This document shows positions 61,228-64,000 of a stretch of 64,000 nucleotides of DNA, one piece after another. Source of the stretch: Williamsia sp. 1138 (GTDB lineage Bacteria; Actinomycetota; Actinomycetes; Mycobacteriales; Mycobacteriaceae); the NCBI RefSeq assembly GCF_002095435.2, contig NZ_MJEJ02000050.1, positions 62,001 through 126,000 on the forward strand. Reading direction: 5' to 3'. Numbering within the stretch: the stretch's first letter is position 1; each line of letters starts with the position of its first letter. The notes under the pieces were generated by a model. That model was not told where the DNA came from, did not search any database, and saw only the letters and a list, made by a program, of their open reading frames with translations. Both the position numbers and the translations under genes were made by a program.

Positions 61228-61332
61228 TACGCCGAGCGGGCCCTACCGGACGCCGAGCGGGCTCTTCCGGACGCCGAGCGGGCTCTTCCGGACGCCGAGC
61301 GGGCTCTTCCGGACGCCGAGCGGGCTTTTCCG
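61228..61332 (+). repeat. 21-bp tandem repeat array, plus orientation (5 units)
   Basis: Five 21-bp units of the type GACGCCGAGCGGGCTCTTCCG, near-identical except the first and last. It begins 7 bp after the aminotransferase stop. Read in the same frame as that gene (frame 1) the unit would encode the heptad DAERALP. A second array of related units in the opposite orientation follows at 61396. Confidence 0.85.
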
Positions 61333-61395
61333 GTCGCCGACTGTAGCGGTTCCTGCCGCTTACGGTCTACGTCGGCAGGTTCGGCGGCAAGAAAG

Positions 61396-61542
61396 GCCGA
61401 GTCGGCGTCGGAAACGGCCCGGTCGGCGTCGAAAAAGGCCCGCTCAACGTCGGAAACGGCACGGTCGGCGTCGAAAAGGGCCCGGTCGGCGTCGGAAAAG
61501 GCACGGTCGGCGTCTGTAAGGGCCCGGTCGGCGGCACGGATG
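61396..61542 (-). repeat. 21-bp tandem repeat array, minus orientation (6-7 units)
   Basis: Units of 21 bp at 61396, 61417, 61438, 61459, 61480, 61501 and a partial one at 61522. On the minus strand each reads like GACGCCGACCGGGCCCTTTTC, sharing about 16 of 21 bases with the plus-strand unit of the first array; the two arrays thus form a large inverted structure around a 63-bp spacer. Both strands stay open through the repeats: a minus-strand frame from GTG 61664 to 61227 would encode 145 residues of DADRAxx and SGRARSA heptads. I regard that as probably not a gene. Confidence 0.8.
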
Positions 61543-61770
61543 CCGCGGCTTTTCACTCGCCCTGATTTAAAGTCCCCGCCAGTCTCATCGGCGCTCCCCT
61601 CAACAGGTACGGACGCATCGATGGGTCCGCCCGCGCCCTGACGAGTCGACCGTTTCCTCACCACACCAATGTTTGATCGTGGTTTATTTGGTCGATACGA
61701 CTGTTCGGTACGTCGACAAAGCGGCGTGGCGCCCGTGGGGGTCGCAGGACGAGGAAAGCGGGGCCATCGC
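61543..61770. other. Non-coding gap before the OpuC-type transporter operon
   Basis: I see no gene or clear signal in this stretch. It includes CCTGATTTAAAG and TGGTTTATTTGG, AT-rich patches that could belong to the transporter promoter, and GAGGAAAG upstream of the TTG start at 61771. Confidence 0.4.
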
Positions 61771-62418
61771 TTGAACGCGTTGTGGGACTACATCACGTCG
61801 CACCAATCCCAGTTGGTTTTCGACTCTTACCAGCACGTCAGTGCGGTCATCCAGAGCGTCATCATCGCCACCGTCATCGGGGTCGTGATCGGTCTGCTCA
61901 CCTACAGCAACGACATCGCCTCGAACTTGGCGACCTCGATCTCGAGCGCAGTCCTCACCGTCCCCTCGTTCGCGCTGTTGGGCCTGCTCATCCCCCTCGT
62001 CGGGCTCGGCGTGATCCCCAGCATCACGGCTTTGGTGCTCTATTCGTTGCTGCCGATCATCCGGAACACGATCGTCGGGATGAACAACATCGAACCCGCG
62101 CTCATCGACGCCGCCAGAGGTATCGGCATGGGCCGGGTGATCACCCTCGTGCGGGTGGAGCTCCCGCTCGTATGGCCGGCGATTCTCGCCGGTATGCGGC
62201 TGAGCACCCAGATGGCGATGGGCGTCCTCGCGATCGCCGCGTACGTCAAGGGGCCGGGGCTGGGCAACCTGATCTTCGCCGGCCTCGCGCGCGTCGGTAG
62301 TCCGACCGCGGTGCCGATGGCGCTGAGCGGCACCCTGCTCATCGTCATCCTCGCCCTCGTTCTCGACGCTCTCTACGTACTTCTCGGACGGCTCACAACG
62401 TCGAAAGGCATCCGGTGA
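61771..62418 (+). CDS. Quaternary amine/compatible-solute ABC transporter permease (OpuCB-like)
   Basis: A 215-residue membrane protein with about six transmembrane segments and the EAA-like motif region (PALIDAARGIGMGRVITLVR) that contacts the ATPase. It resembles OpuCB/ProW-type permeases for glycine betaine, carnitine or choline. TTG 61771 gives the usual length (about 215 residues); the frame stays open to 61669. It overlaps the ATPase start by 4 bp. Confidence 0.85.
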   Translation: MNALWDYITSHQSQLVFDSYQHVSAVIQSVIIATVIGVVIGLLTYSNDIASNLATSISSAVLTVPSFALLGLLIPLVGLGVIPSITALVLYSLLPIIRNTIVGMNNIEPALIDAARGIGMGRVITLVRVELPLVWPAILAGMRLSTQMAMGVLAIAAYVKGPGLGNLIFAGLARVGSPTAVPMALSGTLLIVILALVLDALYVLLGRLTTSKGIR

Positions 62419-63638
62419 CAGAACAGTCAGCCGCAGTCTCCAAGAGTCTGCGCACCGAAAACCCCACCGGCGTGCAGATCACGCTGGATCACGTGTCGAA
62501 GACGTACCCCGGGTCGAAAACACCTGCTGTAAATGACGTCTCACTGCACATTCCCGCAGGCGACGTCGTGGTGTTCGTCGGACCCTCCGGCTGCGGCAAG
62601 ACCACGACCATGCGGATGATCAACCGTCTCAGCGAACCGACGTCGGGCAAGATAACGATCGGTGACAAAGACGCGCTGTCCATCAAGCCCACCGAACTGC
62701 GCCGCTCGATCGGCTACTCGATCCAGCAGGCCGGCCTCTTCCCGCACATGACGATCCGCCAGAACATCGGGCTGGTCCCGGGATTGCTCAAGTGGGACAA
62801 GAAGAAAATAGCCGACCGCGTCGACGAACTCCTCGATCTGGTCGGGCTCGATCCGGCTCAGTATGCGGGCAGGTACCCGCGGCAATTGTCCGGAGGGCAG
62901 CAGCAGCGGGTCGGTGTCGCGCGGGCCCTGGCCGCGGATCCGCCGGTCCTGCTCATGGACGAGCCCTTCGGCGCCGTCGACCCGATCACCCGCAGTTCGC
63001 TGCAGGACGAATTGCTGAGACTGCAAAGCGAACTGGGCAAGACGATCGTGTTCGTCACCCACGACTTCAGCGAGGCCGTCAAACTCGGCGACCGTATCGC
63101 CGTGTTGGGTCAGCAGTCGAAGATTCTGCAGTACGACACCCCGCAGGCCATCCTCGCCAATCCTGCGGACGACACGGTCGCCGGGTTTGTGGGCACCGGC
63201 GCCTCACTTCGTCAGCTCGGACTGGTCCGCGTCAAGGACATCGATCTCGAGAGCCGGCCCACGGCCCATCTCGGAGACAGTGTCGACGTGTTGCGCACAG
63301 AACTCGCCACCAGCGAGCACGATTGGGCCGTCGTCCTGGACGACCGCGAGCGTCCCGTGAGCTGGGTGCGGGAAGGGCGGCTACGACAGGCGAACACCGT
63401 CGACGACGTCGCCGAACCGCTCAACGAACTGATCAGCATCCAGGCCACCCTGCAAGATGCGCTCGAAGCGATGCTTGCCGAAGACCACGCGTCCGCCGTC
63501 GTCGCGGGTGCGGGTAACCGCTACCAGGGTGTGGTCACCCTGGAGACGCTGATCTCGACCATCACCCACCTGCGGAACACCCCCGCCGCAGACCCGCCGG
63601 CCGGCGAGGTCGCCGATGCCCCGGACCTCACGAAATGA
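62415..63638 (+). CDS. opuCA: Compatible-solute ABC transporter ATPase with CBS domains (OpuCA-like)
   Basis: A 407-residue ATPase. Walker A (VGPSGCGKTTTMR), the LSGGQQQRVGVARAL signature, Walker B (LLMDEPFGAVD) and the switch His in FVTHDFSEA are seen. The last 130 residues form a tandem CBS region that senses ionic strength in OpuA-type systems. GTG 62415 overlaps the permease stop by 4 bp, and its own stop overlaps the next permease by 4 bp, so the three genes form one operon. Likely substrates are glycine betaine, carnitine or choline. Confidence 0.92.
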   Translation: MTEQSAAVSKSLRTENPTGVQITLDHVSKTYPGSKTPAVNDVSLHIPAGDVVVFVGPSGCGKTTTMRMINRLSEPTSGKITIGDKDALSIKPTELRRSIGYSIQQAGLFPHMTIRQNIGLVPGLLKWDKKKIADRVDELLDLVGLDPAQYAGRYPRQLSGGQQQRVGVARALAADPPVLLMDEPFGAVDPITRSSLQDELLRLQSELGKTIVFVTHDFSEAVKLGDRIAVLGQQSKILQYDTPQAILANPADDTVAGFVGTGASLRQLGLVRVKDIDLESRPTAHLGDSVDVLRTELATSEHDWAVVLDDRERPVSWVREGRLRQANTVDDVAEPLNELISIQATLQDALEAMLAEDHASAVVAGAGNRYQGVVTLETLISTITHLRNTPAADPPAGEVADAPDLTK

Positions 63639-64000
63639 CCACGGCAGTCGAGGCGCCGACACCCTCGATCAGCACCGCGGACAAACTGCGTCTGATCATC
63701 CAGCCCATCCTGGTGGTCATCGCCGCCGCCGCGGTCATCTTCTGGGCTTTCAGCCAGGATCTGACGGCGACACAGAAGGTCAACGTCAGCGTCGGCAACG
63801 TGAGCACGCTGGTGTGGCAGCATCTGCTGATCACCATCACGGTGACGGCGATCGTCGTCCTCGTCGGTGTCCCCGCGGGGATCCTGGTCACCCGCGGTCG
63901 CGCCCGGTTTCTGCGACCGCCGTTCATCGGCGTGGCGAACGTCGGTCAGGCGGCGCCTGCCGTCGGTCTGCTCGTGCTGCTCTTCCTCTGGACCGGTGAG
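63635..64000 (+). CDS. Compatible-solute ABC transporter permease (OpuCD-like), truncated by window edge
   Basis: The first 122 codons of a second permease, starting at ATG 63635 and running to the end of the window. The N-terminus has a cytoplasmic part, then hydrophobic helices (PILVVIAAAAVIFWAF and QHLLITITVTAIVVLVGVP). The NVGQAAPAVGLLVLLFL stretch is typical of the OpuCB/OpuCD permease family. The substrate-binding lipoprotein (OpuCC) is expected just downstream. Confidence 0.88.
   Translation, partial: MTTAVEAPTPSISTADKLRLIIQPILVVIAAAAVIFWAFSQDLTATQKVNVSVGNVSTLVWQHLLITITVTAIVVLVGVPAGILVTRGRARFLRPPFIGVANVGQAAPAVGLLVLLFLWTGE

Noticed and set aside
61227-61664. Minus-strand 145-residue frame rich in DADRA and SGRARSA heptads
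   Set aside because: It is open mainly because the 21-bp repeats keep all codons periodic; the start is a weak GTG without a ribosome-binding site, and no folded domain is visible.

Overview
The window is high-GC DNA from an actinobacterium of the mycolic-acid group (Mycobacteriales). A Gordonia-like genus is my best guess, but it is inferred from gene content and not proven. The main evidence is gene order: from about 31.6 to 50.8 kb it closely follows the Mycobacterium tuberculosis block lpdA (Rv3303c), Rv3304, amiA1, amiB1, purine nucleoside phosphorylase, pmmB, upp, Rv3311, add, deoA, cdd, sdhCDAB (Rv3319), with lhr and glpD upstream as in that genome. A DUF222 HNH protein, ESX-like small proteins and a DUF3558-like lipoprotein also fit. 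I saw no rRNA, tRNA, CRISPR array or insertion sequence.

Layout. 0-1 kb: C-terminal part of a RamB/PrpR-type regulator. 1-7.5 kb: purine salvage/oxidation locus with an APC permease divergent from an 8-oxoguanine deaminase-like amidohydrolase, a FAD subunit and a fused Fe-S/molybdopterin xanthine dehydrogenase (compare E. coli ssnA-ygfM-xdhD). 7.6-12.2 kb: a tightly overlapped minus-strand operon TetR, Baeyer-Villiger monooxygenase, ChoD-like GMC oxidase, acetoacetate decarboxylase-like protein. 12.3-15.4 kb: acyl-CoA dehydrogenase and a cobalamin-riboswitch-controlled cbtB-cbtA-phosphatase-like operon. 15.5-20 kb: lhr. 20.2-22.5 kb: TetR with an Ltp2-like thiolase and a DUF35/OB partner. 22.5-25.9 kb: divergent glpD and glpK.

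25.9-28.3 kb: an AT-richer ESX/lipoprotein cassette that looks acquired. 28.4-30 kb: DUF222/HNH. 30.1-31.6 kb: an aminotransferase bracketed by two copies of a 69-bp hairpin repeat. 31.6-50.8 kb: the conserved nucleoside-salvage/succinate-dehydrogenase block, with an enoyl-CoA hydratase, a lone ABC ATPase and an ESX-like/NlpC-P60 pair inserted. 50.9-53.4 kb: lipoprotein, CitE-like lyase and DoxX. 53.8-61.2 kb: amine/polyamine catabolism (APC permease, universal stress protein, FAD amine oxidase, aldehyde dehydrogenase, AsnC regulator, class III aminotransferase). 61.2-61.8 kb: two oppositely oriented 21-bp tandem-repeat arrays. 61.8-64 kb: OpuC-type compatible-solute ABC transporter, running off the right edge.

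How it works together: most genes serve uptake and breakdown of small nitrogen or carbon compounds (purines, nucleosides, amines, glycerol, probably sterol or terpenoid-like alcohols) feeding central metabolism and the respiratory chain. The least explained items are the 21-bp inverted arrays, the 69-bp hairpin repeats, the TetR-BVMO-GMC-decarboxylase operon, the Cys-less thiolase with a zinc-less OB partner, the phosphatase-like protein lacking its catalytic residues under a B12 riboswitch, and the AT-rich ESX cassette.
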